A stretch of DNA of 64,000 bases from Orientallactaga sibirica (taxonomy: Eukaryota; Chordata; Mammalia; Rodentia; Dipodidae): contig JAEOAD010000035.1 in assembly GCA_036365145.1 (NCBI GenBank), positions 4,215,501 to 4,279,500 on the forward strand. The letters run 5' to 3'. Below the pieces are notes generated by a model that saw only the letters and a program-made list of their open reading frames with translations, made no database searches and was not told the DNA's origin. Below are positions 22,262-34,430 of the stretch, piece after piece; position 1 is the stretch's first letter; each line of letters begins with the position of its first letter. The position numbers and the translations under genes are program-made.

Positions 22262-22562
22262 TTATTTCAATTCTTTTCGGCCCCAAGACCTCTAATCATT
22301 CGCTTTACCGGATAAACTGCGTGGGTGTCACGGCTTTCTGTGAGAGTGCCAGTAAAGCATACATGAGCTCTTGTTTGGGATTTGAACCTCCACAAATAAG
22401 TCCTGTCTCAGGTATATTTAAGTATTCCATGTATAATTCCAGAAATTATTTGAAGGTATTTTATTAAAATCCAAATAATTCTAAAAGATAAAATAAACTT
22501 GAAGCAGTGTTTGAATGGTTCTCTTGGGCATTTCATACATGTATGTGACAAACTTAAGGGTA

Positions 22563-22945
22563 ATCAATACTGTTAACTCTTTAGATAATTTGATGCTTTA
22601 TGTGGGCCCAGAATCATGTGTGATGGGTTATCTAGATTAGGTTAGCCCACTGGACATGCCTGTGAGTTTAATTGAAGTGGGAAGACTGATCTTAGCTGTG
22701 AGTGATGCATTGTAAGCTCCTAGGCTGTGTACAAAGGAGAGAGCTGGCTGAGCACCGGCAGTCACCACTCTGCTTCCTCACTGTGCAGAATGGCACCAGC
22801 TTCCCTGGGCTCCTGCCATCGTGCCTTCCCTGCCACAATGCACTGTAACCTCAAACTGGACGCTGAAATAAATCTGTCATCCCTTAGATGGATCTTGGTC
22901 TGGTATTTTGTCCCGGCAATGAGAAGGGTAACTAATCCAATCCTA
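22563..22945 (+). mobile_element. ERVL-type solo LTR
   Basis: atctagattaggttagccca, aattgaagtgggaagactga, tgaaataaatctgtcatccc (polyadenylation signal) and caatgagaagggtaactaat at the end. Same family as 15975 and 40125. No internal retroviral genes. Confidence 0.75.
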
Positions 22946-23394
22946 CAATGATCTCAGGTTACCTGAACTCCAGTCAGTCATTTCCAGTTCGTAATTGCTA
23001 TATCCATTGGTTCTTTATTTCAGTTCACTTTTAGCCTTCAAATAAATAGTAACACACTTAGTGGTTTAGTATATATAAAACAACTTATGTTTACCCATAC
23101 AAATAGTAATTTCTTTGTACCTTGTCTCTTCAGTAGCACATGTCTGCCTTGTGGAAGTGCATCCTTATTTTTAAAGCACATGCATTTGTTTTCCTATGTA
23201 GAGACCCATCAATGGCTAAGTTTTCATTACCTAAAAGTTTTATACTTTGTTCTTATGTTGAAAACTAGTTTTCTGGATAAACAACTCTATTCTATTGCCC
23301 TCTTATTCGTCCTTTTCCCCTTCCCTCCCTCTTCTTCCTCCTCCCATTCCTTCCCACCCCATCCCATTGTCTGTTTCCTTCCTTTGCTTATGGT

Positions 23395-23465
23395 TGGGGA
23401 GAATAGTCTTGGGGCTTCCGTCATGCCAGGCAAGTGCTCTCCCATTGAGCATCTTCCTCAGCCGA
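23395..23465 (-). mobile_element. ID-like SINE fragment
   Basis: gccaggcaagtgctctccca plus ttgagcatc is the reverse of an ID/tRNA-Ala-type head. Confidence 0.5.
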
Positions 23466-23742
23466 GCCATTGCTCTGGCTGTTCAGCACCTGGAATATAT
23501 TATCTTGCTTATTGTTGTTGAGAAATCAGATGGTCGTCTCACTGTCCCTTTCTGCTGTGTTTTTCTTTCTATCTGCTTTTAAGATATTCTCTGTCTTTGG
23601 TCCAGTGCATATTACTACTGTGTCTTGGAACACACCCTGCTTGGAAATTGTTAGGTTATTTGAAGTTAAATTTGGGTTTCTTCTATTCTGCAAACTTTGC
23701 CATAATATCTTGGACTATCTTTTAACTCTCTTTTTAAACATA

Positions 23743-23943
23743 TATTTTTATTTGTTTCATTTATTTATTTATTTATGAGAGAAAGAGAGAGAATAGGTGT
23801 GCCAGGGCCTTCAGTCACTGCAAACGAATTCCAGATGCATGTGCCACCTTGTGCATCTGGCTTATGTGAGTAATGGGGAGTCAAACCTTGATCCTTAGGC
23901 TTTGCAGGTGAGTGCCTTAACCACTTAGCCATTTGTGCAGCAC
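23743..23943 (-). mobile_element. DIP-like SINE, short form
   Basis: tttatttatttatttatgag tail side, ggtgtgccagggccttcagt, gccaccttgtgcatctggct and ccttaaccacttagccat head. It interrupts the L1 relic. Confidence 0.9.
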
Positions 23944-24620
23944 CCCCTCTCTCTTACTGGGATGCCCGTTAATATTTATGTCTGCTTCCTCTAGTGCATA
24001 CATTTATTTTTGTTCTTTGTTTGTTAAATCTGGATGTTGTAGCTTTGTGGGTGTGACTCAGTCCTTGGCTTCTTTCTTTCCACTGTTGTTTCGGTGCCAT
24101 GTTGCTTTGTTCTGGTATGTTCTTTCTCCCTTCTCATAAGCTATGATTTTATATTCAGACCATGTAAGGTCCAATTTTGAGTTCCAGGTTCTTAGGAAAT
24201 CTTATTTTCTTGGTTTTTACCCACCTTTTAACCTAAGAGAAACAGGTAAAATAGATATGTTGTTTGTTTCTCTCTCTTATTTTATTGCTGGGCTGGTTTG
24301 CTTATTTTTTGCCTTTAGGCTAGGATTCTCACTTTTTTCCTGCCTTCACAGTTTCTGCTGGGTGGCCCTCACATAGCTATTGACATGAAAGCTCATGCTC
24401 TCTGCATGTCCCCGTGCTTCTCGGGGACAGTGAGTCTCTGAGCTAGCCTGCTTTCCTGGATCCACACTTTCATTGAGACTTGACTCCTGAGGATTCCTTA
24501 CTTCCTTTCCAGTTCAGCATTTCTTTTGAAAATACACTTTTAGAGATTTTTATCCAGTTTGTTTTCAGAAGGATGTTCTGAGTAAGGCTCTCCTGATTCT
24601 TAGCCACATTTCTGAGCCTT

Positions 24621-25520
24621 CCTCTTTGGATTCGCTTTGGGCTCATCACCCAAAGCGCAATGTCCCAGCGTGTCCTGTCCGTTGCCCTCCTCTGGTCTGC
24701 TTGAGAAGCACATCCCATCATGCATGCAGCCTCCAGCCATCCTCCAGAGCCTCCAGGTTGTAAGTCACTCTTTGCAGCTCTGGGTCTGGGTATGTGTCGT
24801 TCTTCACTGGGCTGTGCCTATATCATCTCCCTGTGCTTGGTGTTGACTTAACCACCCTCCTCCCACCTTCTTTTAGATATTGTGTTTGGGAAATGACACA
24901 GACATTCATCTTGTTAAGCAACATAGAAGCCTGGGAAGTGTTATAGACTCCTTCCTTCCCACATCCTCCCCACGCAATTGATCACTAAGTCTGTTGTTTC
25001 TATCACCTTGAAACCTCCCAAGTGTGCTCCTCACCATCACAACTCCCACTGTCTAATTAACTGAAACCATCATTTCTCTCCTGGATTGATGTAACAGCCT
25101 TCTCAATGTCTGCTAGCAACTTACAGTCCTCACTGGAGTCAAAACCATCTTTCCAAAGCACACATGTGATCATCTCATAAACCTGCCCCTTCCCCCTACC
25201 TAGAATCCATCCTGACTCCCTCCAGTCCTTAAGATAAAATTCACATTCCAAGTTCATCACCTAGTCCCTTAACTCAGCCAAAATGAAACAGTTGCAAGCT
25301 TTGTCAACTCCATGACTTTCTATAACCACTGTTGCTTGTGTTCAGAATTTCTTTCCTCTTCTTCATTCTCTAACTTAAAATTTTTCTTTTAGTAGATACA
25401 ATGCATATGTTGCTCTTCCAGAAATCCTCTGATCTTTCATCTAATCACTATATAGAATATTCTTTCTTTGTGCCTTTGATTCAATCATTCAAGAAACAAA
25501 TATTGGATCTGATCTATCCT
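24621..25520. other. Anonymous DNA with a likely ancient repeat
   Basis: 25075-25230 (tcctggattgatgtaacagc, cttctcaatgtctgctagc, tcaaaaccatctttccaaag) matches a mammal-wide dispersed repeat text whose family name I cannot fix. The rest is unassigned. Confidence 0.35.
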
Positions 25521-25529
25521 ATCCTATTT

Positions 25530-25720
25530 ATTTATTTCTCTATCTATCTTTCATCTATCTTCTCTCTTTCTCTCTCTATATATCTTCTATCTATGTATAT
25601 ATCATCTATCTTGTATCTGTCATCATATTTATCATCATGACTATGTCATCTGACCCTCATCTTATCTATTCTATCTATCACTTACCAATCATCTATCTGT
25701 CATCTATCTATCTATTGATC

Positions 25721-25767
<47 letters not shown>

Positions 25768-25790
25768 ATCATCATCATCTATCACCTATG
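25530..25790. repeat. (CTAT)n tetranucleotide array
   Basis: Degenerate TCTA/TCTC units to about 25690, then (CTAT)n, near-pure at about 25717-25766, and a final (ATC) patch. Frames rich in Tyr-Leu-Ser over it are repeat translations. Confidence 0.92.
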
Positions 25791-26984
25791 GTGAATCATG
25801 TAGGAATTCGGATACAACATTTGACATCAGGATAATAATAAGACCAGGAAACAATTCTAACTACATATTGTGGTGTCATGAATACAAAAGAAGCAATGAG
25901 CACAATGTAGGCAAACATGAGGCAGGCCTGCCTGAACAGAGGGGCTTTGTGGGGAGTGTGTGCATAAGCTGATGTAACTGCTCCCTCTCCTGGTTACCTC
26001 CTTTCTATTCTCCCTGCTCCCATCAGCCAGTCATTTGTATATGAAAGAAATTAGCATGAGTTTGATAATAAAGTTGTAGAGGTTCATAAATTTATGTAGT
26101 TTAAACCAGTCTAGCATCTGCCTGTTACTGGCACTAGAAGGTATTATGAAACTAATTGTATTCATATGTTCCAGTAGGGTTTGTCCAACCCTGGGAACAT
26201 AATCAGACCCAACAGGCCTTGTAAAGACTAAATCCAAGAAAAAAAAAAAATGATGCAAATGTACCAAACTATAGTTTTAGATGTTTGGGGGGGGGAGTCA
26301 TTCTTGCTTCATTCCACAAATGCACTGTAGAAGTTTATAAAACTGCAAGCTTGTCAATGAAGCAAGATACATTACCAAGGGAATGAAAATAGAGGGAAAC
26401 AAGAAAGGAACCTCATAAATCTGGGGTAAGATTAGTGAATGGAAGTACTAGAAAAAGGCCACAGATTTTATCCTAAGCTTCTTAACAGCCAAAACAAAGA
26501 AGGGTCATGATCAGTCACAGTTCTCTGCAAGAAAAGGAAAACAATCCGCTTGTTCAGAAAGGAGCAGAATTTTGTGAAAGCCAATTCCCAAGGAATTCCC
26601 GCCCCCACCCCACACCCACCATTGCAGAAGCTGGTGTGTGATGTGGTGGTTAACATGATCCCTTCAATAGCTACAATCACGGCATAATGAGTCTGTCTCA
26701 CAACATCCTTTGTTTTGGGTGGTTGGCTTCATGCCAGAGAACAAGTCAGTGAAAGCTGTTCTACAAGGAGAGGATTTCACAAAGCACAGAAGATTCTAAA
26801 ATGCCAGGGCCAAACAGCTGAGGACTGAGCTGGCTCAGTCCAATACAAGACGCATGGATTCGTTCCACTTACTTCTTCCCCCTTTAGCCTGATCATCTGA
26901 AAAGACTGTGATGTTAATACTCACCCTTTGGTTCTATAGTTCAGCTAAAACCCAGAGTATCTGATATCAGTAATGGCATCCATC
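25791..26984. other. Anonymous DNA, nothing recognised
   Basis: No repeat family or exon evident. G-run of nine at about 26287-26295. Confidence 0.4.
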
Positions 26985-27165
26985 AAACTCTTATACCTCA
27001 CCAGGCATCATTCTGAGCACTTTACACGGATTATCTCACTTACCGGTCACAACTCCATTACATGGGTCTCGTTGGCATTCTCTTTTACAAACTAGGAACA
27101 TGAGATCAGAGACGTTAGGTAATAAGCCACAGATCAAGGAAGAGGGTAGCTGATCTCCCCATTCA
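26985..27165 (-). mobile_element. MIR SINE
   Basis: tctgagcactttacacggat, tatctcacttaccggtcaca and acaaactaggaacatgagat follow the reverse MIR consensus. Confidence 0.65.
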
Positions 27166-28500
27166 GGAAAACTGTTCATTGAGCTGCTCAATGCTAAATG
27201 AAACTTTCTGCCAACTCTCCATGTAAATCATGTCTCACAATCTGATTTTGGAGAGCCGGTTCATGCTAGCCTAATCTGGTGATAGATTTGGAAAAAGATT
27301 TTTCTCCATGAGTAATGAAGGACAGATCCCCTCTGCCAAAGACAGCCTGGTCAAATTCCTTTAATATCAAAAAAGTCTGATAGAACTAATGACAGGTTAC
27401 CTTTCAGAGCCTGAAGACCAGGGAAGTTCAGCTTGTGCTCTGCTCAATGTCTGTGGTAAAGGCAGACTTGCTCTGTCCACTAACCTCACCTCGTTTATTC
27501 AGCTGACAGCTGCTGGCTAATTGGTCTGCTGCATGGCCTCTCTGGCTGGTCTGTGTAGCAGGCAGGGCCTGGCAGGAGGCCTTAGACACAGCTCACCCAG
27601 ACAGTCCTCTTCTGTCTGTCTAAATTGAGAAGATAGAAAACTGTACAGTGCTGAGGAATCGAACAATCCAACGAGGTAATTGTTAGAAGATGGGTCTGCG
27701 GTCTCCAGGGTGGCTTGTATTTCCTATTAAATTGGTTGGCATGATGCTGAGGAAGTTGAGGGAATCTTTTGAGCACTAGAGCGTGAAGAGAATGGCACAT
27801 GGTTCCTATAGGAAGGGCTGCAGCTTGCTTATAAATCATAGTAGCAACAGTGTGAAACTGAGCTATCACAGACGCTTCCATCTCTAACGTGTGCCCTGGG
27901 CACACCATTATGAGACTCCACCTCCTCGGGTAGAAGAATTACATGCCCTAGTGCCTCAGTCACACCTCTTTATAATCCATTCCTTTGTTTTATTCAGACT
28001 TTTTTTTTTTCTAGAATTTTCCTACAAACTCTGTGACCTGATCGAGGGTTAAAGAGGGTTCCATATTGGGCACTCCACTAGAAGAAAGTGACTGCTCATC
28101 AGAGGGAGGAGCTGCAGGACCAGTGTGAAAGTCAGCCTGTCTAGGCCTCCATCCTGACTCCATCCTTATGTATGTAATTTCCATGGCTTCATTATCACGT
28201 TTAGCCTCGGTCTTGTGTTCTGCCAACCATGGGTAATAAAAAATTCAACTCCACAAAGTGATCCTGAGACTAAGATAATCCAAAAAAAGTACTCAACATA
28301 TTTTTTTTGGGAAAAAAATGGTTGATAGCGGTTAATTTCATTGAACAATGACTAATGTCATGTGTTGGCTCAGGAGATACCAACATAAGCCCTGGTGGAG
28401 GAACTTGACAGAGAAGTGAAACAGAGCCCCAGTTAATTTTATAAATCTAAATGTCATAGAAGATGACAGAGGAAACTCAGTTCGATTAAAGATGAAATAC
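27166..28500. other. Anonymous single-copy DNA
   Basis: No repeat text. Frames of up to 108 codons on the minus strand (27582-27908) show no domain. It could hold conserved non-coding sequence, which cannot be judged without an alignment. Confidence 0.4.
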
Positions 28501-29399
28501 AAAGTAAAGCCTATTCTGTTTGGTTTCTCTCCTTTGCTGCCCCTTTCTCATCACCTAAAAGGAAGCTGACTATCACTAGGTCCCCTGTTTACACAAATTC
28601 TAGTCTATCGCCCCTTGTTTGTGATGATGAAAGAGATAGGCTTCTCCAGTCATGGAGAAAATGAATTACTCAGAAATTGGAAGAGACAGTGAAAACTGAT
28701 TTGAAAATTAATCCATAGCATATAAGGACAAAACTAGAAAACATGGCTATTTAGAAAGAGTACAAGGAAAAGGAAGAAAATTCTAAAGATATCTGTAGGC
28801 AGATTTTAGAATGGCATTTCAACCAAAATAAGAAGAGATTACAATGAAAATGATTAATCAAATGATAAGAAAAATGTTTAGAAAATTAATACATCAATGG
28901 TCTGATTACCAGTTCCTAAAAGTTAAATAAAGGGAGTGAAAGTAGTACAGGGTAATAGGTGCAGAACATGTTAGTGACACATAAAGTACATAGAGGGAAA
29001 GTTCCAGAATACAAGGTAGAAATGATTGCTCCGTCATTTGAAAAGGTGTAACGCAAAATAAAATGAATGCCAGTACAACAACCTAGGTAAAACTTCTGGA
29101 TTATTTTAACTGAACTGTCAGGAGCAGAACCATAGTGGAAGTAGGCTGGTAGAATTGCATCTTTTCAGGAAGGATGGGGAGAGATGTTGAATAATTTACC
29201 CTCGGTTTAAAAACACATTGACATATAATTGGATAACATTTACATCTTATTATAATTGGAGGCACCAAAATAGAAGGTGCAGGAATCGAATCATTTGAGA
29301 GAAAAATAAAATAAAATCTCAGACAAAAGAAGAAAAACCTGGAGGGAAAGAGACAGACAGTTAAACCTGGAGCCCTTCTTGTTACCTTAACACTTATAC
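28501..29399 (+). mobile_element. Possible L1 relic (A-rich)
   Basis: Plus strand is strongly A-rich with L1-like words (for example attaatccatagcatataag, aagaagagattacaatgaaa). Orientation and type are inferred from composition and from the L1 ORF2 relic that follows; no long collinear match was secured. Confidence 0.35.
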
Positions 29400-29560
29400 A
29401 GCAGTGGACAGGGACTGAGCTTTGTTCAGCCTCAATTTCTCCACTTGCAACATGGAGCATAAAGTTATTTTGGGCACTGAGATCAAAACCAAGAATACTG
29501 GGAACAGCTTGGTACATTGTAAAATATTCATAAAAGCTAGGTATTAACTAAGACTATGAG
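29400..29560 (+). mobile_element. MIR SINE
   Basis: cagcctcaatttctccactt, gcaacatggagcataaagtt and ttcataaaagctaggtatta follow the 3' half of MIR. Confidence 0.6.
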
Positions 29561-29599
29561 GAAGAGGGAAATTAATAATAAACAAGTTCTTTCATTCTT

Positions 29600-29690
29600 C
29601 CTTTTTTTTGGACATGGCATGTTGATATGTTGCCTAGGATAGCCGAATGATCCTCTTAGTAAGCCTTCCAAGTGCCAGGGCGCCCTGCAT
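29600..29690 (-). mobile_element. Old B1-type SINE
   Basis: tatgttgcctaggatagccg and cttccaagtgccagggcgcc resemble a diverged reverse B1. Confidence 0.45.
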
Positions 29691-30776
29691 CAGTCTTTGT
29701 GTCATACGATGATTAAACAACGTAAACTAACAATGACACCAGACATGTCAGCAATCATACAAAATGTGAATGAATTAAGTGTTCATGTAAAACCCAGAGC
29801 CCTAAAGTAAATAAAGATGTAATTCTGCTGCTTACCAGGGATCTAGTTAAAATGAAGAATTACCAAAAATGTTGAAAATGTATAAGAATATAATTCAGGC
29901 AAATATTGCAATTATTAATAGTACACAAAATAAACCTCAAATGAAATGTGCTCAATGAGTTAAACAGAAATGTTAAAGGTAAAACGTACTTCCATTTACT
30001 AGCTAACAACTGCGTGTACTTATTGAAAGTCTACAATGTGTCAGACATCGTAAGGATGCAGCAGTGATAACACTAGGCAGATGCATTTCCTGCAGTCGAA
30101 GAACATAACTATAGTGAGAGAAGTTAATAAATTTATGGGTGAATGAGCATGGCTGGCAGTGGTTAGAGACATGAATATGAAGAATGGAGGTGTCTGTTTT
30201 AGCAAGTTAAGAGAAAATACCTTTCTCAGGAAGTTACCTCATTGGAGAAAGCTGGCCAGGTAATTTGGGGGTGAGGATGGGCGTGGAGGGGTTCCTAGGC
30301 AGATTCAAGAGCCTGATGCATTCCCTGTACATAATGTGAACAAGTGAACTCTGACTCAAGATCACCATCAAAATAGCACCAAATAGACAAGGCAAAAATG
30401 GTTGCAAATTCTAGGAGAAATCTAGAAATACTGTGACAGGTGAGTCACCTTGACACTATCAGAAGCATTAAATACTCATAGCATGGGCTATATTGAAAGT
30501 TGAATTAATCATGTTTGTTAAAGGTACATGCATAATTTGTTAATCATGAAGCAGGCAAAAAGTCTTTTTCTTGTAGATACAGAATGATTTTTCAAGAATG
30601 AGATCTATAATGGCTACAAAAGAAAGTAATAAATTGTACAAATGAAAATTAATCAAAGAGTAATCATTGGCTATAATTCAAGGAGATCAAATATTTAAAA
30701 CAAGATGGCTAAACTGTGTATGGAAACAAATTTGTACGATAGTTTTCTAGGTAAAACTGACTTTAAAGAAGAAACT

Positions 30777-31001
30777 GGGGCTGCAGAGATGATTCAGTGG
30801 TTAAGGAACTTGCCTGCAAAGCCTAATGACCTGGGTTCGATTCCTCAGTACCTTCATAAAGCCAGATGCACAGTGGCACATGCATCTGGAATTCCTTTGC
30901 AGTGGCTGAAGGCCCTGGTACACCTATTTACTCTCTCTCTCTTTCCCCTCTCTCTCTTTCTGCTTGCAAATAAATAAATATTTTGTAAAAAATGAAAAAA
31001 G
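30777..31001 (+). mobile_element. DIP-like SINE, short form (first of a tandem pair)
   Basis: ggggctgcagagatgattca head, intact B box ggttcgattcc (30835-30845), CT tract and aataaataaat tail. The target word aagaagaaac stands before it (30766-30775) and after it (31002-31011). Confidence 0.93.
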
Positions 31002-31011
31002 AAGAAGAAAC

Positions 31012-31225
31012 TGGGCTGGGGAGATGGCTCAGTGGTTAAAGGCACCTGTTTGCAAAGCTTGATGGCCTGTGTTTGCTTGTTCAGTTCCCACACAAAGCCA
31101 GATGTACAAAGTGGTGCATACCTCTTGAATTTACCTACAGTGGCACACCCATTCTTTCTTTTTCTCCCTGTACTTGAAAATAAATAAATGAAAACATTTA
31201 AGCAATAGATAAGAACCATATAAAA
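31012..31225 (+). mobile_element. DIP-like SINE, short form (second of a tandem pair)
   Basis: Starts within a few bases of the first copy's tail and target word. It is more diverged, lacks most of the CT tract, and is followed by a third aagaagaaac (31226-31235). Confidence 0.88.
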
Positions 31226-31634
31226 AAGAAGAAACGGTTAGGATTTACAAATAAAATTACTACATGTAAAATATATGATGGTACTCAAGTGCAGATCAGC
31301 ACTACAGTGATTATATATTGCTCAAATACAACATTTAGAAAACAAGAAGGAGTGAAAATAAAGTAGTTAAGTATTCAGTTAAAATTTAAAATAGAAAAAT
31401 AAATAAACCTTTATAAAGCAAATGAAGAAGGCTAATAAAGATAAGAGCAGAAATTAAGGGACTGTTTGACTATGAGATGAATAAAAATAGTAGAACCCTC
31501 AATTAAACAGAAAGGTTTTTCTTAAAGAAGGTCAATAAAAGAGATAAATATCTAGCTGTTGAACTCCAAAAGAGAACCCTCCAGATAATCCTATTATAAG
31601 TCTGCAAAGAGAAAATAATCACAATACAAAAAGA

Positions 31635-31640
31635 GTATGT

Positions 31641-31676
<36 letters not shown>

Positions 31677-32060
31677 ATGGATATGTACATACCAGGGTGT
31701 GCCATTGGCGGCCAGAGCACAACCTTCAGGTGTGGGTCCTGACCCTTCACCTTATTTGAAACAAGAGCTGTTGTGATTTACGACTGTGAATGCCCGGCTA
31801 GCCATCCTGCAATCTTGGGATTCTCCTGACTCTACCTCCCACTTGCCATAGTGTATTGTGAGGACAGAAGCATGTACCATGTGTATCCAGCTTTACATGG
31901 GTTCTGGGGGTGTGAACTCTTGTTTTTTTTTAACTTTTTAATTTTTTTAAATTTATATTACTTTAATTTTACATTCATATTGGTGACTCCATTATCCTCC
32001 TCCCTGTCCTCCCCCCTCCGAAGGGACCCTCATCCACTGAGTCATCTCCCTAGCCCCACA
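31635..32060 (-). mobile_element. B4-type SINE with (TG)n, opened by an L1 piece
   Basis: (TG)n at 31645-31672, ggccagagcacaaccttcag, cttacatgggttctgg-like text and gagtcatctccctagcccc at the right end give a reverse B4. About 31920-32022 is foreign to it. Confidence 0.65.
31920..32022 (-). mobile_element. Possible L1 3' end fragment
   Basis: T-run, then attactttaattttacattc and gactccattatcctcctccc. Its reverse has a G-rich body and an A-rich end, as in rodent L1 3' termini. It breaks the B4 between 'gaactct' and 'gggaccctcatcc'. Confidence 0.4.
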
Positions 32061-32349
32061 ATTTTTAAAATTTTAAACATTTTTAAAAATGTTGATAACT
32101 TTTATATCATTAGATTTGAGATGTAAATATGAAGTAAGGATACTGACTTCAGAAGATGTGTGAACCTGAAAAGATCAAAAGTCACAGAAGAAATGAAATG
32201 ATTGTGAAATACATGTCTATCTCTATAGAAAAGTTAAAGGTAATTTTCTTAGAAAATTCTATCAAACTTCAAGAAACATGTAGATTTTCTGTTATTGCTT
32301 TACTCTGAGCATAGAAAAAATGTGAATCATGTGCTAACTCACTTTTTGA

Positions 32350-32352
32350 TAT

Positions 32353-32391
<39 letters not shown>

Positions 32392-32512
32392 GGATACACA
32401 TACAGGCTGGCCTAGTGCATGCTATGTAGCTCAGGATGGCCTTGAACTTAGGATTCACTTGTTTCTGACTTCCAAGTGCTGGGATTACAAGTGTGTACCA
32501 CCATATCCAGGT
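32350..32512 (-). mobile_element. (TG)n plus old B1-type SINE
   Basis: (TG)n at 32357-32388, then aggctggcctagtgcatgct, tccaagtgctgggattacaa and accaccatatccagg, a diverged reverse B1 within the L1 fossil. Confidence 0.7.
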
Positions 32513-33128
32513 TCAACTCATTTTTTTTAAAAAAATGAGTAGCTTAACCTTGACACTAAAACTGAAGAAGGGTATAGAAAAGCTACAGATCAGTCACTCT
32601 TGACCATAGATATAAAATATCTAAACAAGTTATGCAAATAAAATCTAGAAGGATTTAAAAAGTACAATATATCATGTAAGAATGGCACTACATAGGAAGT
32701 CTTAATGAGTGTCTTAGAGTTCCAAATTGAAAGCAAAACCTGCATGAGAATTTTATCAGTGATCTAGAACCTGCCTAGTAAATATTGTTAGATCATCTTT
32801 ATTTTTTAGGAAACTACTATAAACATCAAACTAAATAAGTAACTTACTTCCATAATTTGCGATTTTTTTTTTTTTTTTTAGTTTTAGTTTTTCATTGGCA
32901 GTAAAAAGGACAGTGCCTGAGAGGTCACCAAAGTGACATCTATCGAAAGACAACTTGTTGATTGGAAAAACAGAAAAATATCAAGCCTTTCACATACTTA
33001 TTCCAAACATAACTTTCAAGTGAGACTTGTGCATACTTTTTAAACAAAGTAATTACCTGTTTTTGTAACATATTTAAAAATGCTTCCTTCTAAGGAAAGA
33101 AAACTATTCTTAGGCAATGCATAATTTT

Positions 33129-33392
33129 TTTTTTTTTTTTTTGAGAGAGACACAAAGAGAGTCAGAGAGAGAGGGAGAGGAAGACAGATAGAGGTGAGAT
33201 AGAGGTGGGCGCGCCAGCAGCCTCTGAGCTGCTGAGAATGAAATGCAGATGTGTGCGCCCCCTTATGGTCAAGTGTGGCATTGCGCCCTTGAGTCACTTT
33301 GCATCTGGCTAAATGTGGGACCTGGAGATTGGAACCAGCATTCTTAGGCTTAGGAGGCAGGCGCCTTAACCGCTAAGCCATCTCTCCAGCCC
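33129..33392 (-). mobile_element. DIP-like SINE, long form
   Basis: T-run, purine tract, gggcgcgccagcagcctctg and ccttaaccgctaagccatct head. Target duplication cataatttt (33120-33128 and 33393-33401). Minus-strand CTCF-like core CCATAAGGGGGCGC at 33255-33268. Confidence 0.94.
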
Positions 33393-33539
33393 CATAATTT
33401 TCTTTTACATGGCTATAAGTTTCTAGACACATTCTTAGTGAGCCTCATTCATGCAGCAGGAATAATATTGAATGAAAAATTAATAGTTGGTGTGAAGCAC
33501 ATGATTTACTTCAGGAAATGCCCCAGCCAGCGGGGCTTC

Positions 33540-33953
33540 AATGGGAGCAAGGACCCTAGAGAACCTGAAATGAAAGGGACAAGAGACACACGGAACCGAC
33601 AGCAAGACAAGGATCTGATCAAGCTGTGTTTTTTTTATTTTTCTCAGGGTGCTTTTTATAGAGCAGAACAGGGGAGTTTGTCAGCAGTCTAGGTATTGCT
33701 ACAATTCTGCTTCAACAGGACCAGGGAATAGCCCCAAGGCCACAAGACATTCCACAGGACAAGGTCCCTGCCACAAGATAACGACTTCTTCATTCTCTGT
33801 GGGTTACATTGTTCTTTCTCTGTGCATGGATTAACAAATAACTGTAGACCTTGTGACTTCCCAGAACAGACAACTTATCACAAAATGGAGTCACTACTCA
33901 AGATGGAGGCACTTTTGGTTACCTAGTGCCCAACGGTTCCCCACAAGGAAACA
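33540..33953 (-). mobile_element. ERVK-like LTR candidate
   Basis: On the minus strand gaaaaataaaaaaaacacag is a polyadenylation signal, followed by gcttgatcagatccttgtct and a U5-like end near gctcccattgaag; the other end begins tgtttccttgtggggaac. This is the layout of rodent ERVK (IAP-related) LTRs. No internal genes are seen and no function is implied. Confidence 0.5.
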
Positions 33954-34249
33954 GTTGGAATACATTGTTTTACTTAGAATCTTGAATGTTCTCCCACGGC
34001 TGTGTGTTAAGGGCTGGTTTCAGGGCGGCACTAGTGAGAGGTGTTGGAAGCTCGAATAGCTGGGCTTAGAAGAAGGTCTTTAGATTATTGTGTTTAGGAT
34101 GCTCTTCTTACAGTATATCAGATATCACGTGGATTCCTCCTTGAGCTCTGTTGAGGAGTTTATTTATATGTGTGCAGTACTCTGTTTCCTTCTCCCTTTC
34201 ATCTCTTCTAAGTTGTTTTTGCTTCTCTTGGGTCTTATTCTTCATATAC

Positions 34250-34420
34250 GGTTCTTTGAAAGAAAGCCGGGGTTTATTTTAGCTCACAGTTTAAAGGTAC
34301 AGTCCATCATCATAGTAGGGAAGGGGTGGAAGCAAGAGTGGCTTAGCTGTGCCTTCTGGAGGGTGAGGCAGCTGATCACATTGGATCCATAAGCAGGAAG
34401 AAGAAAGGGATGACTTCTAC
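34250..34420 (-). mobile_element. ERVL-type LTR fragment
   Basis: gccggggtttattttagctc, acagtccatcatcatagtag and gaggcagctgatcacattgg are the reverse of a rodent LTR region (poly(A) signal through R). The DIP element at 34431 cuts it. Confidence 0.45.
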
Positions 34421-34430
34421 CCAGCTACAG

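Larger units (their letters stand above)
23000..24620 (-). mobile_element. Ancient L1 relic, several SINEs inside
   Basis: T-rich plus strand. ttgttgttgagaaatcagat, ctgcttttaagatattctct and tgtcttggaacacaccctgc follow a well-known stretch of old mammalian L1. The text continues after the DIP at 23943 (ctctctcttactgggatgcc). The 144-codon plus-strand frame at 23087-23521 comes from this relic and a TC-rich patch, not from a gene. Confidence 0.6.
29700..32880 (+). mobile_element. Ancient L1 ORF2 fossil in pieces
   Basis: Collinear pieces of L1M ORF2 are visible at about 29740-29990, 30350-30775, 31236-31630, 32061-32345 and 32513-32870 (for example gataagagcagaaattaagg, gaaggtcaataaaagagata, aaattctatcaaacttcaag). 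They keep ORF2 order over 3 kb but are riddled with stops and indels. SINEs separate the pieces, and 29990-30345 is an older unrelated insert that resembles an L2/MER-type repeat. Confidence 0.7.

Noticed and set aside
23087..23582. Hydrophobic 144- and 95-codon frames that look membrane-like
   Set aside because: They lie in a T-rich reverse L1 relic and a pyrimidine patch; Phe/Leu/Ser richness follows from T and C content.
30777..30860. tRNA-like gene with A and B boxes
   Set aside because: It is the tRNA-derived head of a DIP SINE; no acceptor stem or anticodon arm of a functional tRNA.
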